Source: Collybiopsis luxurians FD-317 M1 (Eukaryota; Basidiomycota; Agaricomycetes; Agaricales; Omphalotaceae). Taken from it: 64,000 bases of DNA. Below the pieces are notes generated by a model. It ran no database searches. It worked only from the letters and a program-made list of their open reading frames with translations, and had not been told where the DNA came from. The stretch spans positions 1 to 64,000 of the forward strand of contig KN834785.1 in assembly GCA_000827265.1 (NCBI GenBank), written 5' to 3'. Positions within the stretch are counted from its first letter, which is position 1, and the number at the start of each line of letters is the position of its first letter. The position numbers and the translations under genes were made by a program. Below are positions 1-11,827 of this stretch, one piece after another.

Positions 1-19
1 AGCTTGATATATGTTCCGC

Positions 20-205
20 CAGCCTGATATGTATTCTGGCACTTTGGTACATGTGTCTGGTTGGGTGTGCGTCTCAGCAATTGATACGCATGTCCAATTG
101 TCATTCGTTGTGGCAATGGATATGCATGTCCGGTTGACATGCATTTGGGTAATGGATATGCGTGTTTGACAATTTAGCACACGTGTCCAGTAAGAGAGCT
201 GTTAT
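20..205. repeat. Degenerate short repeats resembling LTR/UTR sequence
   Basis: A motif close to GATATGCATGTCCGGTTG recurs at irregular spacing of about 30-50 bp with many substitutions. It lies outside the chromodomain end of the Gypsy fragment, so it may be the start of a diverged 3' LTR or 3' untranslated region. No terminal TG...CA pair or target-site duplication could be fixed. Confidence 0.4.
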
Positions 206-372
206 GTTATTTAAGTTATGGTACATATGTCTTTTGGATGAGCGAAGAAAGAGAAATAATAAGGTGGGGGGGATAGATACCTAACAAATAGACTCATGAA
301 TTGTTATAATTTTTGATAATAATATTGAGAAATGTATTGAGAAATTGGAAACAAAAACTTGAAGTATTGCTT

Positions 373-2533
373 TTACCCCCCCTTTAAGGTTGAGGTTTTA
401 ATTTTGAGAGTTGTTTCTCCTGATGAAATGACAGCTTTGACTGCCTGTCTCAACTCCCTTTCCTCCTCGTCTCGCAGGGCTAGGCTTTCAAGTTCTTTGA
501 GGAGCTCAAGAGGTAACTTTTGTTTCCTCGGATGTGCTTTCTCCCACTCACAAATCAAATCAATACTTCCTACCATACCTTTCCAGGGAATCCAGGATTC
601 CTTGTCATACCCTTTCCATTTGATTAAATACTGGATTCCTCTGTCCATTTCTCCCATTGGACAACTATCTTTTATTGACTCAGCTTCATATTCTGGTTCC
701 CCTTTAATGTAGATTGGTGGGGGAGGCAATATGACTCACTGGAAAGGATCTGGGTGGTGGGGTTTTAGTCTATCAACATGGAATACATTGTGGATTCATT
801 GTAGGTCCCCTGGTAACTCAAGTCAATATGCATGAGATCCTATTTTATTGAGTATCATATAGGGTCCTGTCCACTTGTGATCCAATTTTTTGGTAGGCCT
901 TCTTGTTCAGATGTTACCCATATCCAACCAGACTTGGTTGCCCTTTTTCCAATCAGGATTTCCGGCATGGTGGCAATTGAACTGATTTGCTGCTGCCTCA
1001 TTTGCTTCATATATTTGTTGTTTTAAATATTTGTGTATTTCCTTTAACTCAGTAGCATACTGGTTTGCTTCTGAGTCATTCACCTTTGATAGGTTAATTG
1101 AAAGTTTTGGATGATATCCTTTATTCACAAAGAAGGGTGTTAATCCTGTAGTTGAATGGGGAGTGTTGTTGTATACAAATTCTGTGATAGGTAATAAGGC
1201 ATCCCAGTCATCTTGGTTGTAAGATGTATAGATTCTTAGGTATCCTTTGAGGCTTTGATTAGTTCTCTGTTTGCCCATCTGTTTGAGGGTGGTATGCTGT
1301 CAAGAGTCGAGACTTGATACCAAGTATTTTACACAATTCCTTCCAAAACTGGGATATAAACAAGCTTCCTCAATCTGAGACAATATCTGCTGGTAGCCCA
1401 TGTTTTGAGAATACATTTTTGAGGAATAGTCTTGCAAAATCCTTTGCAGTGTCTGTTGTGTAACAGGGAATATAGATGGCTTGTTTTGTGAGCCGATCTA
1501 CTACTACTAGGATTGCATCAAATTGTTCCTTTTCTGCTTTTGGGAGTTGTACTATATGGTCCATCGAAATTGAGCTCCAGGGGCTTTGCCCAATGGGTAG
1601 AGGTTTCAGATTCCCATATCAGAGAGTTCTTCTAGCCTTGGATCTTATACAAGTATGGCAGCTTTGTACATAGTGATGTACATCCTTGCTGCTTCCTTTC
1701 CAAAAGAACAACTGATTGAGTATTTTTTTTGTTTTCTTCTTGCCCAGATGTCCTCTGAGTGCATGATTGTGATAGGCAGATAGTATGTCTTGTTGAAGGT
1801 CTGCATTGTTAGGGACATATATATGACCTTGTCATTTAAGTAACCCATTTTTGAATACCACATTTTTAATCTTTCCTTCTCAAATCTACTTTATTGTGTC
1901 TCGCATGAACTCATCTTGTTCTGCCTTTCAAATCCATTCTAATAACAAATCCTCATTCAAAAGCAATGCTGCATTGAGTTGTTCTGGAGGAATCAATATT
2001 TGCTCTCTTCCTGCTCTAGCAGAGTCCCTATCAATTCCTTTTTTTGGGTATACATCTGCTCATCTTGTCAGAGCATCTGGTTTTGCTCCCAAAGTTCTGG
2101 GTCAATAATTGATTCAAAAGCTGAATCCTGCCAAAGCTTCTGACCACCTAGCTTGTCTCGCTGATAGTTGTTTGGTGGTTGTGAACCATTGCAGGTTATT
2201 ATGATTGGAGTAGACTTGTATTTGGAATCTCGAACCATAACAATAAGCTCTCCAAACTTTGAAACATTCCACAATAGCCAGTAATTCCTTATTGTAAATA
2301 TTGTAATTTATTTCAGCTGGTATCATGGATCAAGTATGAAAAGCAATTGGATGTATTTCTGCAGTTTTTGGATCCAGCTGAGACAATATTCCTGCTATTG
2401 CCCAATCTGATGTGTCACATTCCAGAATAATTGGAAGTTCTGGGTCGAAATGTCATAGTACTGGGGCATGTGTAAAGGCATTTTTTAATAAATTGAAACA
2501 CCTTTGACACAACTCGTCCCAGTGCCAAGCTCT
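373..2533 (-). pseudogene. Gypsy pol fragment: RNase H - integrase - chromodomain
   Basis: In translation order: an RNase H segment with the typical stretch [20 protein letters not shown]; an integrase core segment (1370-1564) beginning [20 protein letters not shown] and ending at IVSD followed by a stop; an integrase C-terminal region (907-1278) with YNNTPHSTTGLTPFF; and a chromodomain containing YLIKWKGYDKESWIPW. The integrase stop at 1370-1372 is TGA exactly where the conserved Arg of the D-R-G motif (CGA) should be. Several other in-frame stops and frame changes make this non-functional. Chromodomain Gypsy elements target histone-marked chromatin; that role is known for the family and not shown here. 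Confidence 0.85.
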
Positions 2534-2728
2534 TCAGGCAGCCCCATACATATATCATCTTAGATAGATCTTGGGCCCCAAGTCAATCTACCTAACTGGT
2601 GTCAAATCCCCTTGCCTGCCCAGCACTTTGGGCATCCCCAAGGGGCTGGGAAGGCCCAGTGGTCATGCCCACCAAGGACCCCTGGCACCATAGGGGAATG
2701 CACTACTACTTGGGCCTCCCACAACTTT

Positions 2729-2955
2729 GGCCATGCCCATTAGGTGTGGAACTGCCCAACAGGCTGGCCATGCCCATTGGGTGTGGGACTGCCCAACAGG
2801 TTGGCCATGTCCATTAGGTGTGGAACTGCCCAACAGACTGGCCATGTCCATTGGGTGTGGGACTGCCCAACAGACTGGCCATGCCCTCTGGGTGTGGGAC
2901 TGCCCAGCAGGTTGGTCATGCCCATACTGCTCAGTAAATTGGCCATGCCCATCCA
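2729..2955. repeat. 37-bp minisatellite (about five copies plus a partial)
   Basis: Tandem units of 37 bp, each beginning GGCCATGCCCATTGGGTGTG and continuing with a GACTGCCCAACAGG segment, run from 2729 to about 2913, followed by degenerate partial copies to about 2955. Because 37 is not a multiple of 3 each strand stays open in shifting frames, producing Trp/Pro/Cys-rich spurious reading frames. The tract sits between the truncated Gypsy fragment and the KDZ element. Confidence 0.9.
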
Positions 2956-3329
2956 TTCTTATACTGATTTCACTTGTTTCTTCAATGCTAGTGCTCCAAT
3001 GTCTATGTGGTGTATATAGGACATATGAATCCAAAATGTAGCCATGTTTTGCATATATACTATGCAAGTGTAGATGTAGATGTATATGTAGGTGTAATAA
3101 AATCTATGAATTAGAAATTGTAGCCATGTTAATGTATATAGGTATACATGTAGGTGTAATAGTACATATAAATCATATAATGTGCCTATGTTTGGCCCTT
3201 GCACATGACAATGCCAATCTTGAACCCTTCTTGACAAACTTAATGATACCCACTACAATGACACTTGATACTCAGTCAATTTTGGTGCTTTGAGCCACAA
3301 TGATTGACTTACATTTATGATGATGAGTG
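2956..3329. other. Gene-free AT-rich spacer
   Basis: No coding signal seen. It contains short partly repeated tracts (GTAGATGTATATGTAGGTGT-like at about 3069-3100 and again at about 3130-3165) and otherwise unstructured sequence between the minisatellite and the KDZ element. Confidence 0.5.
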
Positions 3330-6267
3330 ACCTTTTGATCATCAAGTGTTTCGAGGCACTCGCTTCTTCTGTATGGCTTCAATGACTTTGGCACAAAGTG
3401 CATTATACTTTCTTGTGAGACTCTGAATACTGGGGTCTCATCATTTGATCATATCCTCAGTATGTTCATGTAATTTATGCTCTATCACCAAATCAGTAAA
3501 GAGCAAAAAAGAAGGGATTTGCATTTTTGACATACCGCTGAATTGCTGGCACCTGAATGTCCATTCAATTTGGTCATATTCAAATTTATGGGCAATGAGC
3601 TTTTCATGCAAATGAATCATCAATGCTAGGAGGTTCATGCGCAGGGTGAGGAATGGGTCAGTGGCCAATTTTCAGTAGTCCTCACAGCCTTTGGCTCCTA
3701 ATATTCACTCCAGTTTCTGGAGCGCCTCCTTGGTTTTGGCTAACTTTCCACTCACTTTCTTGAGTTCCACTTCATCTTCTGCAACTTCGTATTCAGCCAT
3801 GTTGGATTTGCAAGCTTCTCTTGCAGCACCTGGTCATGAAGAGTGTCCCAAGACCTTCTAAGGTTCACTGTGTTCTTGACAGCTTTGCTTCCAGCTTGTT
3901 TCAATTGCCCTAATATAAATTCTTCAGTCCAAAGGAAACCCTTTAAAATTTGGGCACTCACATGGAAGGGGTTGGGTCTGTACTTTGTGCTGCTTCTCCC
4001 ACTCCAGTTGTAGAGAAGATGCAGCTTGACCAGATGCCTGAACATCCTTTTCCACCTCTGCATGTTTTTCGAGGGCATGAGACCATCATCTCGCTATCCA
4101 TTTCCCCAAACCTTGCAGACTTTCTCAATCTGAGAACTGTATTTGATGATCTAAAGTGTTGATCCAAGTGTTATACTATGACAAATATATCAAAATCTTG
4201 GTCAGATTTGTGAGTAGGCAAAGAAAGCATGAGCGACTTACCCCACACACTTGCAGATATGGGATGAGTCAGCTCAGAGAGTGCCATAGCCTTTCACACC
4301 CCTCACTGTCTGTCAAACCAAACCCTATTGACTTCCTAGGGTGATACACATATTGACATGCCCAACTGTGCCTGTAAGCATGAAAGACTGAGATAGCGAA
4401 CACTATACAGTTGAGATATTCTTTCAAGAATCCCCATTTGATACAACTTTGATTCAGAGTACATGCAACATCATACAAAAGTCCAATTCTGTAACAAGCC
4501 GGAAGATGTTCCAAAAGAATTTCAATGAGAGCAAATGTGTAGTGCTGGTGTTCACCTGGAGATGTCATATTGATCAGCCACAGAACTCGATTGTGTCAGC
4601 ATAAAAGGCCCATGACTGCTGTACAGTCAAAGAACTTGGTGCTGGCTTTTTCTTGGGCTCCATCAGCAGCTGTGAAGCTTCTTTCACACCCATTGAGGAC
4701 TGAGTTCAGAACTTTGGCAGGCCTTCAAAGCTGTCAACCACTTTGACATCTGATTTTACCTCATTTTTGCTACGATCTGGTCAGACTTGAGCTACAAATT
4801 CTTCCCATCTTCATGCTTCTGATTCTGGGATGAATACTGTGTCCAGATGGTCTCGAGGTGAATCTTGGGTTTTCTGCCTGTTGTGCTTCTGCATGAAGCA
4901 GGTGTCAATGCAAACCAGGACATCAAAACTGAAGAAGGTCATCAGCTTCAGCTATACCTTTATTGATTCTAGTTGACACTTACACATTGTCAGGGTCCTG
5001 CTGTCCACCAAAACACAGCAGACATTGGCTTCAGAGGTACTCACTAGGTCTTGAAAGTGGTACTTTGCTCTTGGTATCTGTGCAGCAACATTTCTGGTCC
5101 TCATCCTCCTCATTTGGTAGAGGTGCAAGTTGAGAAGGAGGAGATGATGATGATAGAGGCAAAGGCAGAGGCAGAGGAGGGGAAGTGGGTAGAGAGAAAG
5201 GCAGTAAAGACAAATGCAGAGCATCTTCAGCAGGTGCAAAATTCTCCTGCACCTCATCATCCGTCACATTATTCAATTTGTCTCCCACAAGAGAGGCCTC
5301 ATGGCGCAATAAAGACCCTTGAGATGCATGTAAATCAGTATCAATGAATTTTTTTAATTCTTCCTGCAGCATGTTGTACCATTGTAAGGCACTGGAAAAT
5401 CTGCATTGCAGAGGATCCTAGAAAAACATCAGAGTATTGAATGAAGACCATCAATGCTAACTGACTTTGCCCATCAGGTGATACCCTTGTTTTTGCAAGA
5501 ACTGTTCAAGCGCACCACACCATGCAGTGTTGTTAGGTGAGATTCACAGGAAGAGCATGGTAATGAACTCCAGCACTCGCATCTCAACTGCAAGGCTCAG
5601 ATCTATAGGTGCACAAGGGAACAAGCCTTTTGCTACCAACTAATCCACAACAGGGCAACATTCACACATCTCCAGAACAATTTGTTCAATCTCTACATGC
5701 ACTCTGTTTAGATAAATATTGGCTAAAAGCAGCTTAACACATACTGTAGAACTGTACAACAATGATTGATCTCATTGCAACTGCGCCCATGCAAGTGCAA
5801 GCACTATGGCTCACTACTGGCTCATCCCGAAGATTGTTGGTTTCAGCGAGGATCTTCATGTATGGCCTGAGATTACGAGGAATGATCTCCGTTTGCCAAT
5901 GTTGAGCCTGGGCAAACTGTTTACACATATGGATTGATAATTCAGGTTCAACTGGAGGTAATGTTGGTACGTCAGTATGATCATCATGACAGGGAAGCAG
6001 CTGAAGTTGAGAGGTGTCCCCAGTGGGGTGCAGATGAGGATAGAGTAATGCAGGACACTCCCACACACCCACTTGAAAGTGTGGTTGAGGTATGTCATGG
6101 TGTTGTGCAAAAGTCTGGCCATTGCCAAGCATGAGTGTAGTGTGTGTTGTAGAGGAAGTTGCTGGAGAGAATGAGGAGTCAGGCTGAGATTCAGTTTGCT
6201 GTTCATGTTGAATCCTGGCCTGCAAGAGCTTTTGGCATTTATTTTTGGGTATTCGGGAAGGCATCAT
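3330..6267 (-). pseudogene. KDZ (Kyakuja-Dileera-Zisupton) transposase with CxC1 cysteine cluster, decayed
   Basis: Read on the minus strand, the start near 6267 (MMPSRIPKNKCQKLL) leads to a cysteine-rich N-terminal region with PYMKILAETNNLRDE and ACTC, then CECCP, GLFPCAPIDLSLAVEMRVLE and NNTAWCGALEQFLQKQGYHL, diagnostic of the CxC1 cluster of fungal KDZ proteins. Further on come the KDZ blocks with IDTCFMQKHNRQ (about 4890) and, at 4269-4568, YDVACTLNQS and SVFHAYRHSWACQYVYHPRK, then FGLTDSEGCERLW, which carry conserved acidic residues. The C-terminal SLTRKYNALCAKVIEAIQKK is also family-typical (about 3350-3420). Several stops and frame breaks interrupt the frame beyond what introns explain, so this is a dead copy. 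Terminal repeats were not found. Confidence 0.8.
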
Positions 6268-6639
6268 TCAAGATGGATTGGACAGCCAATGATCAGAGCA
6301 GGTAAAATTGCAGTCTGCCATAGTTTAATGTCATTGTGGACAATTTAAATTGAGTAAGCAGCAATTAATTAAAAAAAACCAAATCAGTTCTATTGTCCCA
6401 GATTTGGTAATGTCAAAGCTATTGTAACCTGGCTATTTTTGGAAACTAAACTTTGCCAGCCACAATTATATAGACTAATAGTCGATACAATGGATACCGT
6501 AGGTCACATTCAATTATAGCTCATATGACTACACAAATTGAATGGAATCACAACAATGATAGTCCTTTTGGGTGAAGACAGAAAACAGGAAAGAGTGACT
6601 ATCACAACCTAATCCATGTGCACTACAATATTATCTATT
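6268..6639. other. Spacer upstream of KDZ element
   Basis: AT-rich, no coding frame supported on either strand; may include the 5' untranslated region or terminal region of the KDZ element. Confidence 0.4.
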
Positions 6640-8288
6640 TGATCTCTTTCAAGAATGATTTCTCTGGTGTACTGTAAAAATCCTGTCGCTCCTCATCCCA
6701 CTTCAATAAGCCTTTCCCAATCTCATCTATGTCCTCCTCAAAGATGGCTTGTCAAATATCCTCCAGTGTCCAAGCTCTAGCTGGAAAGTGAAGTTGATAT
6801 GGGATAGTTAAGGAGCAAGATTCTAGAGTGTTATCAATTAGAGCACACAGAACTGCGAGGAAGTGGATATTCATAAGGTGGCAGGCTTGGGCATCTTTGA
6901 TTTCAAGAAAAAGGGCCACTCCAAGAATAGTTTAAGTACCATGTCCAGAACGGTGAAGCATTCTGGCATAGTCCTTCACCTCCTGCTCCCATCTCTCATC
7001 TCCTGAGCAAGTGGGATGATTCTTTGAGCATAATGCATGAGGACCTGAGGGTCCAACCCATCCCACTGCACCACCTGGACTTTGTTCACAAGGGATGAAG
7101 CGCGGAGGACAGGAGGAGTATAGGCCATAGTACATTCCTTGGAGATTATCAGTGCAACAGCAAGGCACATCTGAAGAGATGCTGATAAGCTCATACAGGT
7201 GTGCAGACAAGGACTATAAGTACTCACAGTCACTTGGTGACTGTGTGTAGCAGTGTTTGGAGTAGAATTCAAGACCATCCAATGAGCATGAGTGGATCAT
7301 TCAGAAACCTGAGGTATAATGTGAGCGAGAGAAAGGCAATAATGCAATAATGGAAGATGCTCACAGCTTTAGGCATGATTGATGTAATGCAAGGTTGAGA
7401 AGTGAAGGAATAACAAGGTACAAAAAATCAAGGGCTCTGACAGTTCACTTATATAGTATGTGAGTGGAGGACAATACAGTAGATACAACCTAGAAAAACT
7501 AAATGCTGAGCATGGAATAATGGTAATGATTTAAACAATTTCAATTTTTTTTTGCGGGGGAGGAGGGGTTGGGCAGAATTAACAAATTGAATGAGGAAAC
7601 AAAAGGAATTTTGATCTGTGGCAAGCATGCAAGATCCTATGTTTACCTAGTAAACATAACATTCATTTACCTCACTGCAGAGGCAACTGTCTTCCTTAGC
7701 CACAAGAAAGCCCCTCGCAAGATCTAGTGTGTCTTTCTGAGATTGTAAGTTGTAGACATTCTGAAGAGTCTACACATCATCCCCAAACCTCCAGGCGTAG
7801 TCAGCTAAATCAACTTCTTTGTTGTCATCCCACACAGCTCTGAGTTCTGCAATGTAATGAACAGCAGCAAGGTGAGTTCCCTGTTAATCGTATCACCAAA
7901 GAAATGTAGCAATGGCATGAGGCGTGAGGTGCAATTCAGGGTGGGGCAGCTCACCTGTAGTGATACAAATTTGTTGTAGCTCCTTGTGAAAGACTTTGAG
8001 CATGGTTTGTGCAACTTGGGGCATCTGGTAAGCTGCCTTGTCTTGAACCTGTTGTGCATACGATACAATATCAGACAAGTAAAGTTCATCAAAAGTTGGC
8101 CGAAAAGTGACAATGCCACAATCGAAAGCTAGGAGATTCCCCCAGCCAATGTTTGAGGGCAGTGGTGTCGATAATGGTTCAGCCGGCATTGGCTGTAAAA
8201 GTGACTAACAACAACCTCAATTGAACTCAGAGAATTAGAAAAAAAGGCAACATACCTCAATAACAGAAACAAATTCTTTGTGGGACAT
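6640..8288 (-). pseudogene. Unidentified intron-containing gene next to the KDZ element, decayed
   Basis: I do not recognise this protein. Coherent minus-strand exons can be followed: 8256-8288 (MSHKEFVSVIE), a GT-AG intron, 7955-8192 (PMPAEPLSTPLPSNIGWGNL onward), another intron, and 7671-7846 (ELRAVWDDNKEVDLADYAWR onward) ending at a GT donor. The third exon has an in-frame TAG at 7770-7772, yet the reading continues sensibly past it. Further exons with VQVVQWDGLDPQVLMHYAQR (about 7050) and a stretch at 6640-6900 (QACHLMNIHFLAVLCALIDN) seem to belong to the same or a neighbouring gene. It has the same strand as the KDZ transposase, so it may be an accessory gene of that element, but this is inference. 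Confidence 0.45.
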
Positions 8289-9490
8289 GGTGTAGACACG
8301 ACAGAGGCAAATGTTTGGATTAGTGAGCTTTGAGTGCAGAAATAAGTAATTTGAACAATAGATTGCTGAATGAGGAAATTGAAGGAATCATGAGTCATGG
8401 AAAGGTGATTCCTGGAATATTGTTGATGATCCCAATATGTCAATGTTGCTGCAGTGATGCAAAGCCCAGAAATATCAGAATTAAACAGTTGATGAGTCCC
8501 ACAGACAACAATGAATGCAATTACATGTTCACAGTTGACTTATTGGTAGATGGTCTAAAATCTCTTAGTTTAATGTCATTGCAGACCACTGCACACCAGT
8601 TGTAGATCTAGGGTAGAGCCAGTGATGTAGTCTCTGGTGCATCCCAATTGTAATTTAAGGTCATTGCAGACCCTGTGAGACTTTCAATTGTCTGCAGTCA
8701 AAGCAGCAGTTATTGACTGCCATTTATGGAAAACTACTCACATCTGAATGTATCCTAAATTTTATTCTCATACTAAAACTCACGTTCCTACTAAATTTTT
8801 GACTCTTTGTAGCATTGATTGCTATGTAGAATGCTGTAGCGTATCTCTGAGTGTTGTACATACAGCATACTGCCCTTGACATCTCCAATTTCTTTAAACT
8901 AATACCTTACAATGTGAGACTTCATACTGCTACAGTCCTTAGCATACGATGTTGATACTGTACTTCCTTTCTTCCAAGCCATCCTACCATTAATTAGCTA
9001 CTCAGTATGGAGTTGCTGTTACCAATGTCAAGACCACTCTCACAGCATAGAGGTAAACTTACATCTTCTGACCGAGGCATCAGTAATGAATCACTTTCTA
9101 GCATGGAATACATTGAAGGAATGTCAATTCTGGGTTGGATAAAATGACAGTATCAATTGGTGTTCACTTTTGAGTGGAAGCCAATGATTTGCAACCTTAA
9201 AGAGCATTCATGTATTGGTCAGAATGGTCAGATTTTCAATGAAGATTTGAGCCAAGGAGGACTTACAATAATTCAAGACAAAATCACTGCAAGACCTAGC
9301 AAGAGCACTTGTCGTTCTTCAGTTGAACAAGTTTGGGCAGCAGTGATGAGCTCTGGGCACTGTACTGGTCATTACAATGACACAGGAATGCAGTAGAGTG
9401 ATATACACAATGAAAAGGAAATGATACCAACAGCAATGATGAGTTTGTTGAGGCTGGCAGTGACACACTCTGTAGACGGTGGAAGTTAGT
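8289..9490. other. Intergenic, no supported gene
   Basis: Short open frames occur on both strands but none has recognisable protein character or a consistent exon structure. Low CpG and AT-rich, like the rest of the left third of the window. Confidence 0.4.
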
Positions 9491-9571
9491 CCTGCCCAGC
9501 TGGAATCCTTTGTCATCCCAGGTGGGAATTCCAGTCAGGATCAGGATGACAAAGGATTCCAGCTGGGCAGG
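9491..9571. repeat. Perfect 28-bp inverted repeat with 25-nt loop
   Basis: The arm at 9491-9518 (CCTGCCCAGCTGGAATCCTT and on) is exactly reverse-complementary to 9544-9571, with a 25-nt loop between them. In the low-complexity setting around it a perfect 28-bp stem is unexpected. It might be the ends of a small foldback element, a recent palindromic duplication, or a hairpin in RNA. Confidence 0.9.
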
Positions 9572-9619
9572 CCAAGGCCCAGCCGCCTGCACTGCTGCAC
9601 AGCTTTTCCTCTTCCTCAC

Positions 9620-10169
9620 TAACTTCCATTACTGTTGTATGGCACACCAGGTAAGTGTCATCCTCATCACTTTGAGTAGTGTAGTGAGTATGTAGTAATT
9701 AAATAACATGTCCACAGTCTCAAGGACATTGTAAGTCTTAAGAAATGTAGGGAAACATCCCTAAAAGTGAAAAATACAGAAGGAGACCATGCTTGTCTGT
9801 GTAACTGTTACTGAGGAGATTGCTAATGCCCTTGACTATTCCAGATTTCATTGTATAAGTGACAATGGCTCACAATCACACTCAAAATGCAACAGAGGAG
9901 GTTCATAGCTCAATGATTAACTGCAGAAGTTTTTTTTTATTGACATACTACCAATTAGCGGCCAATGAAATGTTGAAAGCTAGTCTCTAGGTTCCTAGAC
10001 ATCAAGGCAGGAGAAGCCAATGACAATGAAGAAGAATATCAGTCCAATAACTCCAATCTGCTTGATGGGGAGACTCGAACACCAACCAGCAGCAACAGTA
10101 CTTTGCCCTTGCAGTTGTTGACTGCCCCAGTCAGAAGAAGCTCTCCATGAGTTTTTCACGATATATATT
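9620..10169. other. Intergenic, no supported gene
   Basis: No coding signal, repeat array or RNA gene could be recognised. The sequence GAGACTCGAAC near 10072 resembles a tRNA T-arm but lacks the rest of a cloverleaf. Confidence 0.4.
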
Positions 10170-11827
10170 GTCAGTATGGAGCAGAGTTTCCTCCTCCCCT
10201 ACCCGCTCCTCAACATTCAGCTTCCTTCAAAATCCACCCATCCATCTCCTCAAGGTCACCCTCTCCCAATTTACCACCTGTAAATGAGGTCGCCCGGAAC
10301 ACCCTCGTTACAAGTATACATTTACCATCTGCTCGGGAACCCTCCTCAAGGTTATCTTCTCCTGATTTACCCTCTGTCAATGAAGTCTCCCAGAGCACCG
10401 TCGCTATGGTTATACCTTCTTCATCATCCAGTGCTGAATGGAATTTCACTGGCACCTCAAGCACTGTTGCACTTTCCCAATCACAAGAACATCAATTCTG
10501 CACAGCTTTCGATTCAGCTTAAGATTCTGAATCTCTCATCGAACTTGATGAGAGGCTGGCTGCTCTGTATGAAGACCTTCATGATCAATTTGATATTTGC
10601 AATGACCAGCAATTCCTTCCAAACTATCCCATTTTCCACATACAATGTATGGTACATTTAAAAACCCACTCTGGATTTTCCACCACTTGCAAATACTGAC
10701 TTTACTTCAGTTAGGTCAAGAAGCTGCTATTATTCAATGTATTCGATGCAATTTACTTTCACCGGGACCACAAAGAAATCTGCCTGTGAAGGTGACAGAT
10801 GCACTCAGTGATGATACTGAGTCCAATCAAGATCTTGACTTACTGGGGAGCACGGACAGTTTGGATGACAACAGTGAGTCAGATGAAGATGCACATTTGT
10901 TAGAGGATAGTGAAGAAGTTGATGAAAAAAAACTCTATATGCCTGTAGATCGACAAACCATTGTCGATGTTTATCCTTCTCAAGTTCCAGGTTTCATTTA
11001 CCTCCAAGCACCCAACATGAATCCCAGCAATGAGCTATTGGCTACATACCTGTGGCCTGTTCCTGGGTTCAAGTACAGAAACTGTCCTCGAATCACTTCC
11101 TCCCAGAGTGACGTGGTAGAAGGTGGATGTGTCACCATCTGGGATAGACATCACCTTGAACTGCCAATCCATCATCAAATTCCCAACCCAGCTACCAACC
11201 CAATGATGATGCATTCTGCCTATCCTCCAGGCACCTGGGTTTGTATTCAAGAGGGTCTTTTCCACAGTGACATAGGTCGTGTCTGAAAACAGTCATCAGA
11301 TTTGGAACCTTTGCAGGGTGAGAGTCTGGTAGAGATTGTACCCTGCATTCCCAAGATGAAGTGGATGTTGAAGCACATCAATGGGACCAAGGATATGTGG
11401 ACCAACAAGCACAAAACAGCAGCTGAAATTTGATGGCCTTTGAGGCAGCCAAAACCCAAATGTATCTCCTTCACAGAGGCGGTCAAGCTGGTGCAATTTC
11501 TCAAGGCTGACTTAGAGCACAAATGTTGGGATAGTGATTGTACCAATGGATTGGCCTGCACTGTCCCTCATCACCAGCTCTTCTCCATAGGTGGACAAGT
11601 CATCTACAACGGCCTCACAAATATTACTTCAGTTTCAAGATTCTAGATATGATAACCTCTGTCACCCCACAAGAGGCTGCTCCGGTACTAGAGCACCCTT
11701 TTTGTCAAGCTATGCCAGGTCCAATATCCTGGATTTTTCATCCTGGCAATGTAGTTGAGATCACTGATCACAAGGGGGATAAAGATCCTTCCAATGCACC
11801 CCACTTGGCCCATGTACTCAAGCTGAG
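10170..11827 (+). pseudogene. SPT5/KOW-like protein fragment cut by a Gypsy LTR
   Basis: Plus-strand coding can be followed through a Ser/Pro-rich N-terminal part with an internal duplication (about 10243-10340 repeated at about 10343-10440), then LDERLAALYEDLHDQFDICN and LPNYPIFHIQC, then 10645-11286 with an acidic tract (SDDTESNQDLDLLGSTDSLD) and PGTWVCIQEGLFHSDIGRV, which resembles a KOW motif. A second KOW-like piece (ISWIFHPGNVVEITDHKGDK) lies at 11730-11790. Many Agaricomycete genomes carry repetitive SPT5-like genes with this layout; the assignment here rests on motif resemblance only. The frame has stops (for example TAA near 10520, TGA at 11284) and ends where the LTR begins at 11828, so it is broken. 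Confidence 0.4.

Larger units (their letters stand above)
1..2533 (-). mobile_element. Gypsy chromovirus, 5'-truncated 3' half
   Basis: Minus-strand remnant of a Ty3/Gypsy element. Reading right to left it gives the end of reverse transcriptase/RNase H (about 2114-2533), the zinc-finger and catalytic parts of integrase (about 907-1863), a chromodomain (373-729) and a purine-rich tract near 365-385 that could be the polypurine tract. The 2110-2533 stretch is closely similar to 19110-19406 of the plus-strand copy downstream, so both belong to one family. Similarity stops abruptly near 2533, so everything 5' of the RNase H is missing. No 3' LTR matching the 674-bp LTRs of the downstream copies is evident in 1-360. 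Confidence 0.85.

Noticed and set aside
2729..2955. Possible CRISPR-like array
   Set aside because: Units are directly adjacent with no unique spacers, and the genome is fungal.
2663..3067. Trp/Pro-rich open frames on both strands
   Set aside because: They are products of the 37-bp minisatellite read in shifting frames, without start context or protein character.
9296..9695. Open frames overlapping the hairpin on both strands
   Set aside because: The shared residues come from the palindromic arms; no family resemblance.
10060..10140. tRNA-like T-arm (GAGACTCGAAC)
   Set aside because: No matching acceptor, D-arm or anticodon arm could be paired at the expected distances.
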